A stretch of DNA of 64,000 nucleotides, from the NCBI RefSeq assembly GCF_016097555.1, contig NC_054704.1:28252207-28316206 (forward strand), read 5' to 3'. Positions 54,367 through 64,000 of the stretch are shown here, one piece after another. A program made the position numbers and the translations under genes. The notes below the pieces were generated by a model. It did no database searches and had not been told where the DNA came from. It saw only the letters and a list, made by a program, of their open reading frames with translations. This DNA comes from Gigantopelta aegis (lineage: Eukaryota > Mollusca > Gastropoda > Neomphalida > Peltospiridae). Each line of letters opens with the position of its first letter. Within the stretch, counting starts at the first letter, position 1.

Positions 54367-57300
54367 GTATATATATATATATTACTATAATACATAATTA
54401 GAATTTTGAAGCGAAACATGCAAATGGTGCACAACACTAATGTTATAACAGCATAGTAGAACATGGACAATTTATAAAGTAAATCGCTCTGATAAGATGA
54501 TGAAATTGTGTTTTAATATCAAAACCGCTATATAGTTTTAAAAAGTGGGTGGGTGGTGAGGGATTGCCCTCCTAGTGCCTGGTACTGGAGCAAACCCTCA
54601 AAACTGGGCAAACATGATAGATAATCGGGCAAAATGTGCTAACCTCCGACCTTTTTACCATGTATTTTCATCACTCTACTCTCAAAATTAGTTGTAATCC
54701 ATGTAAAAATGCATTGTGATCGTTTGCAACCCTATATAGATGTTCGACAGTAATGCTAATGTAAAAAAACTAATATTTTTATCCCGATTCGGGCATTTTG
54801 GCTTATTCGGGCAAATGCCAGTCTTTTATATATTTGATAATATACTGTAGAATGGTTTTTTTTTGGGCTCGACTCCTAATAGATCAAAGTACAAAATTAT
54901 TCCTGTGTATTTATAAACTAATGTTTTACGACTTTATTCAATATGGCACAGAATATAAATGGATTGTACATATTAGAGACGTACTTTACAGACTTGGTTA
55001 TAGAAATATATGGGATTCGCAATGTTTTGTGTCTATGTCACATTTAAAAAGAACTGTAAAATTACGACCAGCAGACCAGTTTACTCAAAACTGGCATAGT
55101 AGCATTACTGAATCAGGAAAGTGTTCCATATACATACTCTCTAAAGAGAAAATATAATTTGAATGCTATTTTAACATCTTAAATTAAAAAAAATATTACT
55201 TTTCTCCGATTTCGTCCATCTAGTTATTTCTTACCAACTGAGAAAGGTAGATGGTCAAGTGTACCGAGGGAACAAAGGATATGTACATTATGTAATATAG
55301 ACGATATCGGAGATGAATTTCATTATCTGTTTATATGTAATAAACTCAAAGATGCGCGAATGAGACTGCTAAACAAATATTATTTTGTGAGACCTAATGT
55401 GTTCAAAATGACAGAACTCTTCAACTGCAAACTTGTCAGTACTCTTAAAAACTGTGAATTTATTAATATTATAAATAGTAATTTTTCCTTCTGTAAACCT
55501 ATTTCATTCTGCTTGATTTTCTGTTATTGATTTTTAAAATGTGTATCTATTTATGTTCATACTTATACTATAGAGATATGACTCTTGCAATCTTTACGTA
55601 TGTGTATATATAATTATTTATTTGTTATATGTTTATAAGCCTCTGATGCTACCGGTCGGTGACCTTGAGCGAAATAAAGATCTATTCTGTTCTGCCAAAC
55701 GGCTATATAGGGTTGCAAACGAATCATTACGCATTCTTACATGGCTTGCAACTAATTTTGTGGGTAGATTCATGCAAATACATGGTAATAACGTCTCAGT
55801 TTACCACATTTTCCTCGAATATCTTTATAATTCTTGCCCGAACTCCAACACTGAGTAAGAGGGGGAGCCACCCACACACCGCCCCCTCTTCCTCATGTCG
55901 TGTACGCTTATGTGCTCGTCTTTGGACATAATTTCTATGCTCTTTGACATCTTCTGAACAATTTCGAGTACTCGTAATGCATCCATCAGCACTGTTCAGT
56001 TCGTTTTTTTTTTTTATGAAATGTGTCGATTACGTTGACTTAACAAACCGGCCTCGTTGGCGTAGTGATTAGGCCATCGGTCTACAGGCTGGTAGGTACT
56101 GGGTTCAGATCCCAGTCGAGGCATGGAATGTTTAATCCAGATACCGACTCCAAACCCTGAGTAAGTGCTCCGCAAGGCTCAATGGGTAGGTGTAAACCAC
56201 TTGCACCGACCAGTGATCCATAACTGGTTCAACAAAGGCCATGGTTTGTGCTATCCTGCCTGTGGGAAGCGCAAATAAAAGATCCTTTGCTGCTAATCGG
56301 AAAGAGTAGCCCATGTAGTGGCGACAGCGGGTTTCCTCTCAAAATCTATGTGGTCCTTAACCATATGTCTGACGCCATATAACCGTAAATAAAATGTGTT
56401 AAGTGTGTCGTTAAATAAAACATTTTTTTCTTTCTTTCTTTGACTTAACAAACCGGCCTCGGTGGCGTCGTGGTTAGGCCGTCGGTCTACAGGATGGTAG
56501 GTACTGGGTTCAGATCCCAATCGAGGCATGGAATGTTTAATCCAGATACCGACTCCAAACCCTGAGTAAGTGCTCCGCAGGGCTCAATGGGTAGGTGTAA
56601 ACCACTTGCACCGACCGGTGATCCATAACTGATTCAACAAAGGCCATGGTTTGTGCTATCCTGCCTGTGGGAAGCGCAAATAAAAAATCCCTTGCTGCTA
56701 ATCGGAAAGAGTAGCCCATGAAGTGGCGACAGCGGGTTTCCTCTCAAAATCTGTGTGGTCTTTAACTATATGTCTGACGCCATATAACCGTAAATAAAAT
56801 GTGTTGAGTGCGTCGTTAAATAAAACATTTCTTTCTTTTTTTCTTTGACTTAACAACCCCTTTTGTGCGTTTAAGTATTTCAATGCATTTTAAACGCAGG
56901 TGTATAAAACTTAGTGATGTTGATTATACGCGTGTAGCATAAACTTGTTTCGTAATTTGGTTACTAAAATACACACGGCTGTTTTGGATAGTTACACGCA
57001 GTTAAGGGATAAACACCTTTCGTACATTCGGCCCAAGGAATTTGCTTAAAAATATATATTTTTGCTAGTTTCCGAGCAAGATATGATAACAATATATTTT
57101 AACACGTCGTTATAGCGTAAACCATAAACGTAAGCAAAATTTTAGGCTTTTAAGCTTGGTTTTAAATTTCAGAAGAACCGGAGGACATCTACAAAGAAAT
57201 GAAAACATTATCCGAGGAAGAACGACAATATTATTCTGTATGTTTTGCCAAGAAGCAAACCGAGTTCGTGAAGTCCGTTCCACCAAATGTAAAACATCTG

Positions 57301-57863
57301 ACAAGACTCGTCAAGTACTGGGCAAAGGTAAAGTAACGTGTCAGTGAGTTAAAGGGACATACCATAGTTTGTAAACACTAACGCATATTTTTTTACTATT
57401 ATAGCCGTTTTTGATAACTTAAATCATACATTACTTAGATTTTATTGTTTAGATTATCAATTTCCGTATATTCGAAGTGTTTTTGGTAATTCTGGTGTTT
57501 TTAATATAACAAAATACATTTCTCATATTTTTTAAAACGCACGTGCGTCTAAGAAGTAACAGTTATGGAGTCAAGTTTTAGTTTATCTTTAGAGGGTATT
57601 TCACCATTTCAAAGTCACAGTTGTAACTTTATCCAAATGTGTTACAGGTTTGTAGATTAACTAAACTTAACTAAACTTAGTGTTAATTTTCACGGGTTGA
57701 AACTAGGGTATGTCCCTTTAACTACTTGCATGTAAATAATTTTATGGACCTATTAGTTGTTAACCATGCATGTTTTACTATCGAATGTACATTTATATGA
57801 TTGTTGTTTTTGTTTTTGTTATTGTTCGTTTGAGTGTTTTCAGTGGCGGATCCAGAAAATCCA

Positions 57864-57894
<31 letters not shown>

Positions 57895-59342
57895 TCCAAT
57901 GACATGAGGCGGAATGCCAAGGGAACTTTTGGGGATGTTTGGAGGGGGAATGAAAATTAATATATAATAAAATTAAAACTGTCGCAAAATTTAGGGGTGG
58001 GGGTGGGCCCCTGGGGCCCCCTTATATCCGCCTCTGGTTTTGTACAATAAAGTTGAACTGAATTGTACGTTAAACGTATGTAAAAACATGTAAAGAGATA
58101 GGCGTATGAGGTCCTATTTTTATAGGGTGGGGGAGGGGTGGGTGAGGCAGTCTGATTTTTGCTCGAATTAAACAAAAATGCTCGAAACGAAACTTAAATA
58201 CGAAGAAACGACACAAAGGGAGATAAATTAATCACGAAGGAAGGAAATGTCTTATTTAACGACGCACTCAACACATTTTATTTACGGTTATATGGTGTCA
58301 GACATATGATTAAGAACCACACAAATATTGGAGGAAACCCTCTTTCGCCACTTCATGGACGACTCTTTTCGATTAGCAGCAAAGGATCTTTTATATCATG
58401 CACCATCACATTGACAGGATAGCACATACCACGGCATTTGATGTACCGGTCCTGGTGCACTGGCTGGAGCGAGAAATAGCCCAATGGGCCCACTGACGGG
58501 CATCGATCCCAAACCGACCGCGCATCAAACGAGTGCTTTACCACTGGGCTACGTCTCACCCAATTTAATTATGCACTTTTACAAAGAAGTAAATACGATT
58601 TCTATATTGTCACTGTAGCTAAAATACAGTGGAAATATGACTTTTCACCGGATATCACTGTTATGGAAAGGAAATAGGAATAGACGACGACGCACTCCAC
58701 ACATTTTATTTACGGTTATATGGCGTCAGACATATGGTTAAGGACCACACAGATATTGAAGGAGGAAACCCGCTGTCGCCACTTCATGGGCTACTCTTTT
58801 TCGATTAGCAGCAAGGGATCTTTTATATGCACCATCCCATAGACAGGATAGCACATACCACGGCCTTTGATATACCTGTCGTGGTGCACTGGCTGGAGCG
58901 AGAAATAGCCCAATGGGCCCATTAACGGGGATCGATCCTAGACCGACCGCGCATCGAGCTAGCGCTGTACCACTGGGCTACGTCCCGCCCCTCACTGTTA
59001 TGGTTTCTGTAGATCTATATATTTCATTACTATATATTTCCTTTATTTCTTTATAGTACATGAGAGTTTATTTCATTTGATTTGATTTCTATTTCTATTT
59101 CGTTTCTGTTCTTGTCTATTCCTCTTTTTGATTTAATTTCAGACTGATAATGTCCCAATGACGTCATATTTCACTGAACTCTTCGTTATTGATTCGTGGA
59201 AAAGTTGGGGGAAACCTGATGAATTCCCCATTGAGGAAAAGTTCCTGTCGTGCATCCACAGACTGGAACACTTATCCGATTTGAGGAGGATACGATGGAA
59301 AGAAAACTACACTACCATGAAAACATTTCCAGACCTTCCACC
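48677..59342 (+). CDS. OAS: Zinc-finger 2'-5'-oligoadenylate synthetase-like protein, gene C (429+ aa, 3' end outside window)
   Basis: CDS = join(48677..49270, 50281..50620, 57173..57327, 59143..59342), phases 0, 1, 0, then an open phase-2 end. Three complete fingers precede the core: C16/C21/H33/H38, C43/C46/H59/H65 and C69/C72/H85/H91, the last two with U1-type C-x2-C-x12-H-x5-H spacing. The core has GGSVGK (199-204), D213, D215 and D282, [14 protein letters not shown] and a diverged [12 protein letters not shown] block. The fifth exon (RPVLLDP block and C-terminus) was not found to 64000, so it should lie beyond the edge. ATG context AACAATGG is good. The last visible exon is the most diverged of the three paralogues, so dsRNA or product preference may differ. 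That is inference. Confidence 0.9.
49310..49574 (-). mobile_element. SINE S3 copy with 13-bp target duplication
   Basis: Flanked by TAACGTTGAAGAA at 49297-49309 and 49575-49587, a clean 13-bp target-site duplication. It is homologous to 12295-12605. The insertion split the repeat unit that follows exon 1. Confidence 0.9.
49582..49740 (+). repeat. Decayed tandem copies of the exon 1 end after gene C exon 1
   Basis: AAGTTCCTAGAAAATAACAC...AAAAGGGTGTTTGTTCC and AATTTCTAGAAACCAACATT...AAGAGTGTTTTTCGTG repeat the exon end, but the donor positions are degenerate (no GTAAGT). They match the array at 10425-10745 in gene A. Confidence 0.78.
49960..50220. repeat. (GGAT)n / (GACA)n simple repeats in gene C intron 1
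   Basis: GGAT tetramers lie at 50025-50043, 50123-50175 and 50198-50215 with CAGACAGGTAG units between. The long minus-strand frame rich in HPSIHPS is an artefact. Confidence 0.9.
50281..50620 (+). CDS. OAS: OAS gene C exon 2: catalytic core with extra linker
   Basis: Acceptor TTTTGATTTCAG. It encodes GGSVGKKT, D213-V-D215 and D282; after the shared Gln it adds 19 residues ([19 protein letters not shown]) and ends GAAG|GTAGAT in phase 1. Confidence 0.92.
50661..51997. mobile_element. TIR DNA element, about 1.34 kb, non-coding
   Basis: Left end AGGTGCTATGTCAAAGTTGC; the right end is the inverse of AGGTCCTATGTCAAAGTTGA. No transposase frame was found. It occupies gene C intron 2. Confidence 0.65.
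52003..52110 (+). mobile_element. SINE S1 head fragment
   Basis: GGCGGGACATAGCCCAGTGG (A box) and GGTTTAAGATTGATCCCAG (B box) are followed by truncation at CTAGCTAGTGCATG. It is the clearest head sequence in the window. Confidence 0.8.
52111..52790. other. Gene C intron 2, no recognised gene; SINE tail fragment at 52690-52780
   Basis: 52690-52780 is a minus S1 fragment (AAAGTTTGTTTTGTTTAACA, CACCGGCTATTGGACG). Nothing else is recognised. Confidence 0.5.
52790..53840. mobile_element. Probable TIR element, about 1.05 kb
   Basis: The left end TTAAAGGAAGGGACAATTAA faces the right end ACCCTCCCTTTAAT (inverse ATTAAAGGGAGGGT). The inside includes an 88-codon frame at 53004-53270 with no recognised domain. 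The TIR match is short, so this is tentative. Confidence 0.45.
53887..54200. other. Poly-C tracts and assembly gap
   Basis: C runs at 53888-53914 and 53990-54000 lead into exactly 200 N (54001-54200). The round number indicates an arbitrary gap size. The gap falls in gene C intron 2, so missing sequence is probably repetitive. Confidence 0.95.
54294..54364. repeat. (TA)n microsatellite
   Basis: About 35 TA units, with a second short run at 54369-54382. Confidence 0.95.
54820..55700 (+). mobile_element. 5'-truncated LINE, plus strand
   Basis: 54840-55157 encodes [15 protein letters not shown] and [15 protein letters not shown], matching the LINE at 43238-43534. 55230-55450 (frame broken) gives the [18 protein letters not shown] block. 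The 3' end is AAATAAAGATCTATTCTGTTCTG. Confidence 0.75.
55701..56036. other. Gene C intron 2, nothing recognised
   Basis: Short open frames only, with no motif. Confidence 0.4.
56037..56848 (+). mobile_element. Two SINE S2 copies in tandem with three target-duplication copies
   Basis: Copy 1 (about 56048-56438) and copy 2 (about 56452-56836) both start CCGGCCTCG(T/G)TGGCGT and end in AATAAAACATTT plus (TTTC)n. TTGACTTAACAA (the leftmost preceded by G) occurs before copy 1, between the copies and after copy 2. B box GGGTTCAGATCC is intact in both. Confidence 0.9.
57173..57327 (+). CDS. OAS: OAS gene C exon 3
   Basis: Acceptor TTTTAAATTTCAG. It restores frame from phase 1 and encodes [17 protein letters not shown]...[14 protein letters not shown]...[10 protein letters not shown], ending before GTAAAG. 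Length 155 nt equals gene A exon 3. Confidence 0.92.
57353..57717. mobile_element. piggyBac-like MITE (TTAA target), family M2, 365 bp
   Basis: TTAA at 57349-57352 and 57718-57721; ends AGGGACATACCATAGTTT and CTAGGGTATGTCCCT. It inserted 25 bp after the gene C exon 3 donor. Confidence 0.9.
57841..58036. mobile_element. hAT-like MITE with CAGTGGCGGAT ends
   Basis: Left end CAGTGGCGGATCCAG; right end inverse CAGAGGCGGATATAAG. GTTTT is shared by both flanks. A G run lies at 57866-57893. A related copy lies at 59484-59735. Confidence 0.65.
58240..58560 (-). mobile_element. SINE S1 copy (tail type b)
   Basis: Inverted tail ATGTCTTATTTAACGACGCA, body and inverted head GTGCTTTACCACTGGGCTAC. Confidence 0.85.
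58668..58993 (-). mobile_element. SINE S1 copy (tail type b)
   Basis: Well preserved: CGACGCACTCCACACATTTT at the tail side, CGTGGTGCACTGGCTGGAGC in the body, and inverted head CGCTGTACCACTGGGCTACG ending GTCCCGCCCC. Confidence 0.88.
59143..59342 (+). CDS. OAS: OAS gene C exon 4 (last visible exon)
   Basis: Acceptor TTTTGATTTAATTTCAG. It encodes [16 protein letters not shown]...[19 protein letters not shown] and ends CTTCCACC|GTAAGT in phase 2. It is 200 nt against 194 in A and B, with a two-residue insertion, and is clearly the most diverged exon. Confidence 0.88.
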
Positions 59343-59483
59343 GTAAGTTTGTAAATGCTAGCAGTAAAAGATGAAACGAAGAACACAAGAAATTACTGAA
59401 TTTTTGGAACAACAAATTCCTCTGAAAGTCTATGTGTGATTATCAGTTAATGAAAACTACAAAACTACTTGAATTCCATGTCC

Positions 59484-59735
59484 AGTGGCGGATCTAGAAA
59501 ATTCATTTAGGGGGGCCCCAATGACATGAGGCGGAATGCCAATGGAACTTTGGTGGAGGTTTGGCGGGGATCGTAAAAAAATGAAAATTAATATATAATA
59601 AATTATAAAATTTTCTCGCGAATATCTACATCATTTGTGCGCGAATTTGAGGTTTTGCTCCAGCACTGGGAGTGGGGGTGGAGGTGGGGGCGTTTGCCTC
59701 CCCCTAACACCACTGTCTTGTACGCTTATGGCACT
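59484..59735. mobile_element. hAT-like MITE copy related to 57841-58036
   Basis: CAGTGGCGGATCTAGAAAAT and CCAATGACATGAGGCGGAAT match the 57.8-kb copy; the right end is decayed (TCTTGTACGCTTATGGCAC). Confidence 0.55.
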
Positions 59736-60436
59736 AGATTCCTGTTTTATCAAGTCGTAACAAATCTTACAAAATACGTGAATCTACAAAATTTTGAAAA
59801 TTAACTGTCGGTAACAAGATAAGAGCCCTCGGAAAGAGACGAGTTGAACAAGGCGAAAAACAACGCCGTAATGGTTAACAACTAGCCGTAACTAGGGCGT
59901 GTTCCTTTAATTGTTTTTAATGAACAGCTGTTGAATACAAACTTTATTGCCTTTATAGATTTTGATTTGATGATGATTGAAGAATCGGTCTATGGAAGAA
60001 GTGATTTGAGATAAATGAGAAATATTTTAATATAATAATAATATGCAAAAAGATAACAAATTATTTTTGAATTGGTGTTAGATAAAAAAATGAGCTATTT
60101 CTTTCTTTATATTTTAAATTTCTGTATTTAGAAATGATGTAGAGGACTTTATTATAGTTAATATAATAAGGTAGATATGCTAGGCACAGTTGCATCTATG
60201 TTTAAAAAAGCATGTAGTATTACCTAGAACTGTGTATATTACTTGTAAATACTCCTACACACCCACACCCACCCACTAGGTAAGAAGGTCTTAGGTTTGC
60301 ACATTTCCCCCGAATATCTGCATCATTTTTGCACGAATTTTAGTTTTTGCATTAGCACTATGGAGGCAGTTATACAATAGCCATGTAAGAGTCACTTGAC
60401 GCGGTTAATCGTTTAAACGTTAGCAGACTTCTTAAT
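59736..60436. other. Gene C intron 4, no recognised gene
   Basis: AT-rich, no exon matching the OAS fifth exon and no named repeat. Confidence 0.5.
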
Positions 60437-61028
60437 GACGCCTATCAATATAGCAAATTACTACATGCAGCAAACTATCCAACCTGGGACACCTATATTC
60501 AAAGGCTGCCAGAGCTGCAGAGCAACAAGATATCCCAGTTCCAAGTTCATTTAACACACACATTGTACATATCCTTAAAGATAAACAGTCTACATCATTC
60601 AAAAACTGTCTTAACGAACAAAATATATAATTCTCCGAAACCTGAAACATACAAATTACGACTGACAACTTTGACAAGCGTCTGCATTGCTTAAACACTA
60701 TCAAAAACCAAAACTATAGGTAAGCTTTAACAAAACTACGTATATCTGCACAGAACCTGGAAATAAAAAAGGACCTCCGAAAAATGTTGCTAGAGAATTC
60801 AGACTTTAAAAAATATGTGGTAAAGATATATAGAGCGAAATCCATTTTATATGGAAATGTCCCATACTGGAAAATACACATAATAAACTTTTCTCATACA
60901 TAGAAGTAGAACATAAACATTTCAAATCATTGAGTGATTCTGATAAAGTAAAACTTATTATTGAATATAATCCAAACACAACGCAGCGAGTATCAAAATT
61001 CATACACGAATTAATAGTACAAATATAA
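60437..61028 (+). mobile_element. Decayed LINE remnant
   Basis: 60440-60530 reads AYQYSKLLHAANYPTWDTYI and 60845-61028 reads HFIWKCPILENTHNKLF with KLIIEYNPNTT...FIHELIVQI at its end. The HFIW.CP block is the reverse-transcriptase tail motif. Frames are broken. Confidence 0.55.
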
Positions 61029-61059
61029 AACAAACCCTATGCAGACCCCTTGGCCAAAT

Positions 61060-61480
61060 CACAGGTCAGGTCAGGTCATAGGGCTTTACTTGCACATTCA
61101 GAGCAAGCTGTTGTAGCGTACGTCACCGAATCACAGGAGTTGGTGGAGTAATTATACGCCCGTCTATGATTGGTCCTATTATGGTATGGCGTTGTCAGTT
61201 TGTTAACTTTTTCTTGTCCGGACCATATCTTACATACATATGCACACAGGATCATCAAACCTCACATGTAGAAGCAACATGGGATGGCGGTGTGTCGCGT
61301 ACTATTACTAGGTCACTGTGACCTACTTCTCACGGTCTACTGCACATAACAGTAAATCCTTGTCCGGACCATGTCTTGCATACAGATGCATACAGGACCA
61401 TCAAACCTCACATATAAGAACAACTTGGGATGGTGGTGTGTCACATACTAGGTCACTGTGATACAAATAAATACAATAAT
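61060..61480. repeat. Interspersed repeat with an internal duplication
   Basis: GGTCAGGTCAGGTCATAGGG starts a segment shared with 5440-5550. TTGTCCGGACCAT.TCTT...CATCAAACCTCACAT...GGTCACTGTGA occurs twice (61209-61322 and 61361-61461). Confidence 0.6.
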
Positions 61481-61604
61481 TTGTCTATATTCTGAACATC
61501 ATATGGTTTTCCATCAAACTGACGGGCGTATCATGTACCTCACCGGTACTCTTGTTGTATATAGCTGTTTGACATGTCATTACTATATTGTTAGCTTAGC
61601 TTAG

Positions 61605-61649
61605 CTTAGTGTGTGTGTGTGTATATGTGCGTCTGTCTGTCTGTCTGTC

Positions 61650-61742
<93 letters not shown>

Positions 61743-61745
61743 TTA
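61605..61745. repeat. (GT)n, (CTGT)n and (CT)n microsatellite
   Basis: Compound simple repeat; the VCVCVC and SLSLSL frames are artefacts. Confidence 0.95.
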
Positions 61746-61799
61746 ATGTAAATGTGTGTGTGCGCGAATGTACGTGCGTACGTGTGTGTATGTATATTT

Positions 61800-62240
61800 A
61801 TGTCAGTGTTCGAAATAAGGACTTGTCCGTTTGTCCCGACAAGTGAAAATCTATTTGGACAAGCAAAATGTGCCTCGGTGGTTGTCCAGTGGACAAGTAA
61901 AAAATTTCAGTGCAGTTTCAATTTTAGCATTTTGAATAAAACAATCCGTTTATTTGCACGAGTGAAAATATTGGCGGTCAAGTAGATTTCTAGATGTATA
62001 TTTGTCCGGTGGACTAGTAACATTTTTTTGCTTATTTCTATCACTGTATGTATGTGTAGCATATGTATGCAGATATGTGTATTAAAGCTGTTGTTTCCTG
62101 TTGCTATAACTAGTTCTTATGTTTGCTTTCTCTTTCTGTTTGAAATGGGAATCTGTCCTCTTAACCAGTGTACTCATACAATGCCTGAAATAAAGATCGT
62201 ATTGTATTGTATTGCATTGTATTGTATTGTATTGATAGGT
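61800..62240. repeat. Probable LINE 3' end with (ATTGT)n tail
   Basis: The segment contains ATTTGGACAAGCAAAATGTG-type internal repeats (several GACAAGT and TGTCC boxes) and ends GAAATAAAGATCGTATTGTA with ATTGT pentamers to 62235, a 3' end style seen in LINEs. No coding frame is recognised. Confidence 0.4.
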
Positions 62241-62264
62241 GATGCTGAACATACAGTATATTAA

Positions 62265-62647
62265 AGGGACATTCCTGAGTTTGCTGCATTGTAAGATGTT
62301 TTCGACTAATAAAATATTTTTACGATTAAACTTGCATATTAAATAAATGTTCTTGTTTAGAATATCAGTGTCTGTATATTCAATGTGTTTCTGGTCCGCT
62401 TAATATTTGTCATAAGCCCAAAGTGAATTTTGTCTTCAAATAATTTCGTACGTACGAAAAAAAAATATTTTAGGAAATAAAATGAAATTTAACCTAGTAC
62501 AAATATTAGAACGATCAAAATCACGTTTAATATACAGCCACTAATATTTTATGCAGAAAAATATATTTGATATGTAATTACAATCGTTAAAAGTCTCTGT
62601 TAGTCGATAACATCTTAACAATTGCAGCAAACTCAGGAATGTCCCTT
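62265..62647. mobile_element. piggyBac-like MITE (TTAA target), family M1
   Basis: TTAA at 62261-62264 and about 62648-62651; ends AGGGACATTCCTGAG and CTCAGGAATGTCCC. It lies in opposite orientation to the copy at 39036-39417. Confidence 0.88.
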
Positions 62648-62754
62648 TTAAAACCGCTCGATATTTATTTTTATTTATGTCTAAAACCGTCATGTCATGT
62701 TCCCGAGTCACCAAACTCGTTATCTCGTGTTTATTAGTCAACTCAGCAAGGAAA

Positions 62755-63065
62755 TCACTAATGAGGGTGGTGGTGGTGGTGGTGGTCGAGTGGAGTGGGT
62801 GTCAAGGAAATCACTAATGAGGGTGGTGGTGGTGGTCGAGTGGAGTGGGTGTTAAGGAAATAACTAATGAGGGCGGCGGTGGTGGTCGGGTGGAGTGGGT
62901 GTCAAGGAAATAACTAATGAGGGTGGTGGTGGTGGTGGTGGTCGAGTGGAGTGGGTGCCAGGAAATAACTAATGAGGGCGGCGGTGGTGGTCGGGTGGAG
63001 TGGGTGTCAAGGAAATAACTAATGAGGGCGGCGGTGGTGGTGGTCGAGTGGAGTGGTTGTCAGAA
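62755..63065. repeat. GGT-rich minisatellite, about 60-bp unit, five copies
   Basis: The unit is (GGTGGT)n, then TCGAGTGGAGTGGGTGTCAA, then GGAAATAACTAATGAGGG. The number of GGT triplets varies between copies. Confidence 0.88.
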
Positions 63066-64000
63066 AGGTGGGGCCCACTATATTACAGGGTAATACCGTA
63101 TCAGATTTTCGTTTTTGAAAAACCCAGGGGTTCTAAAAATCGCACTCCTCAAAATTCTTACGGGGGGGGGGGGGGGGGGGGGGGGGGGGAAATCACACTC
63201 GTCAAAATAACCAGAATTAGAAGCAAGAGACCGAGAGGAATTGCACCCATGAACATGATTAAGTTTGAGGAGTAATAGTTCCTAAATTAAATATCTTAAG
63301 GGTTAATGTTTTGTGTTTTCAAAATAAATATCCTAATTTAACTAATATGATGGTTGTTCTCAAAGATGGAAGGAATGGGTCATTGCAGTCTTATACAAGA
63401 AAAAGAAACACCATGAACACAACATTTGTCGATTTCTTATGTATTATATGCATATCATGTTGCATTAAAATTCCGAATCATGATAATCTGTTAACTATTT
63501 ATGAATAAGGAATTGAAACTGATTTGTTTGTGCTTATTCTGTTTTATTTAAACAAGTACAATAATTTTAGTTTTCATCGCAGAATGATATGATTTCTCCA
63601 TGGACACAAACCTGTGAACTGAATGTAAAAGTGTAACAACCACGTGACACAGGGTTATCACATTTATCATAATATCATAATATACATGTTATGTACCTGC
63701 AAATTCTCTATTTTAAAAAATAATAATAATGTCATAACAGATGTCAACATCTATTGTTTTCTACCCAAATATATCTTACTACAATTTTTATAAATATATA
63801 TTTTTACAAACAGAATTAACTTTGATTATCGGTGTACTGTAGTTAACACGTCATTTATTATACTACTAACTCGAATCATAGCAACCCATAAAAAAACACA
63901 CAAAAAAACCACAAAAACAACAACAAAAAACCCAACCTAATGTAAATTTAATTTTAAAATATACATGCTTTATACTCGGTAAATTCGATTTACTGAGTTG
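63066..64000. other. Gene C intron 4 to window edge, no recognised gene
   Basis: A G run lies at 63164-63189, then AT-rich sequence. No RPVLLDP-type exon was found, so the last exon of gene C lies further right. Confidence 0.5.

Noticed and set aside
3482..56150. tRNA genes, suggested by A and B boxes at several loci
   Set aside because: They are SINE heads joined to the common SINE body and lack a full cloverleaf.

Overview
The window is metazoan genomic DNA, almost certainly from a mollusc and probably a gastropod. The evidence is intron-containing genes with GT-AG junctions, very dense tRNA-derived SINEs, foldback MITEs, decayed LINE 3' ends, long CT/CA/G/C simple repeats, and a 200-base assembly gap at 54001-54200. 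The species cannot be named from the sequence. No bacterial gene, tRNA, rRNA or CRISPR array was seen.

The coding content is small. At 2365-2543 (minus) lies the first coding exon of a peroxidasin-like gene: a signal peptide followed by a leucine-rich-repeat N-cap. The rest of that gene runs off the left edge. The remaining genes are three tandem plus-strand 2'-5'-oligoadenylate synthetase (OAS) paralogues: gene A (10168-16379, five exons, 345 aa), gene B (22386-37287, five exons, 546 aa) and gene C (48677 to beyond 59342; four exons seen, the last exon lies past the window). Intron phases are identical in all three (0, 1, 0, 2). The GGSxGK motif, the Asp-x-Asp pair, the third catalytic Asp, the OAS1 C-terminal motif and the RPVLLDP motif are all present where the matching exon is present.

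Two properties look new. B and C carry C2H2 (U1/JAZ-like) zinc fingers before the OAS core: three intact in C, two intact plus a broken third in B, none in A. A and B both end in a CaaX prenylation box (CVLS in A, CVII in B), which recalls the membrane-targeted p46 form of human OAS1. The array therefore looks like a diversifying set of nucleic-acid-sensing nucleotidyltransferases, with varying RNA-binding modules and probable membrane anchoring.

Layout: 1-2.4 kb, AT-rich DNA with stem-loops; 2.4-2.5 kb, peroxidasin exon 1; 3-10 kb, SINEs, a MITE and simple repeats; 10-17.4 kb, gene A and a partial copy of its last exon; 17.4-22.4 kb, SINEs, a TIR element, a 44-bp minisatellite and a candidate gene B leader exon; 22.4-37.3 kb, gene B, with a 5.8-kb array of a 67-bp minisatellite in intron 4; 37.3-48.6 kb, MITEs, SINEs, a LINE and a 4.67-kb Mutator-like element (9-bp target duplication) containing a 178-bp satellite; 48.7-64 kb, gene C and its transposon-filled introns. 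Several insertions sit next to splice signals of the OAS genes.
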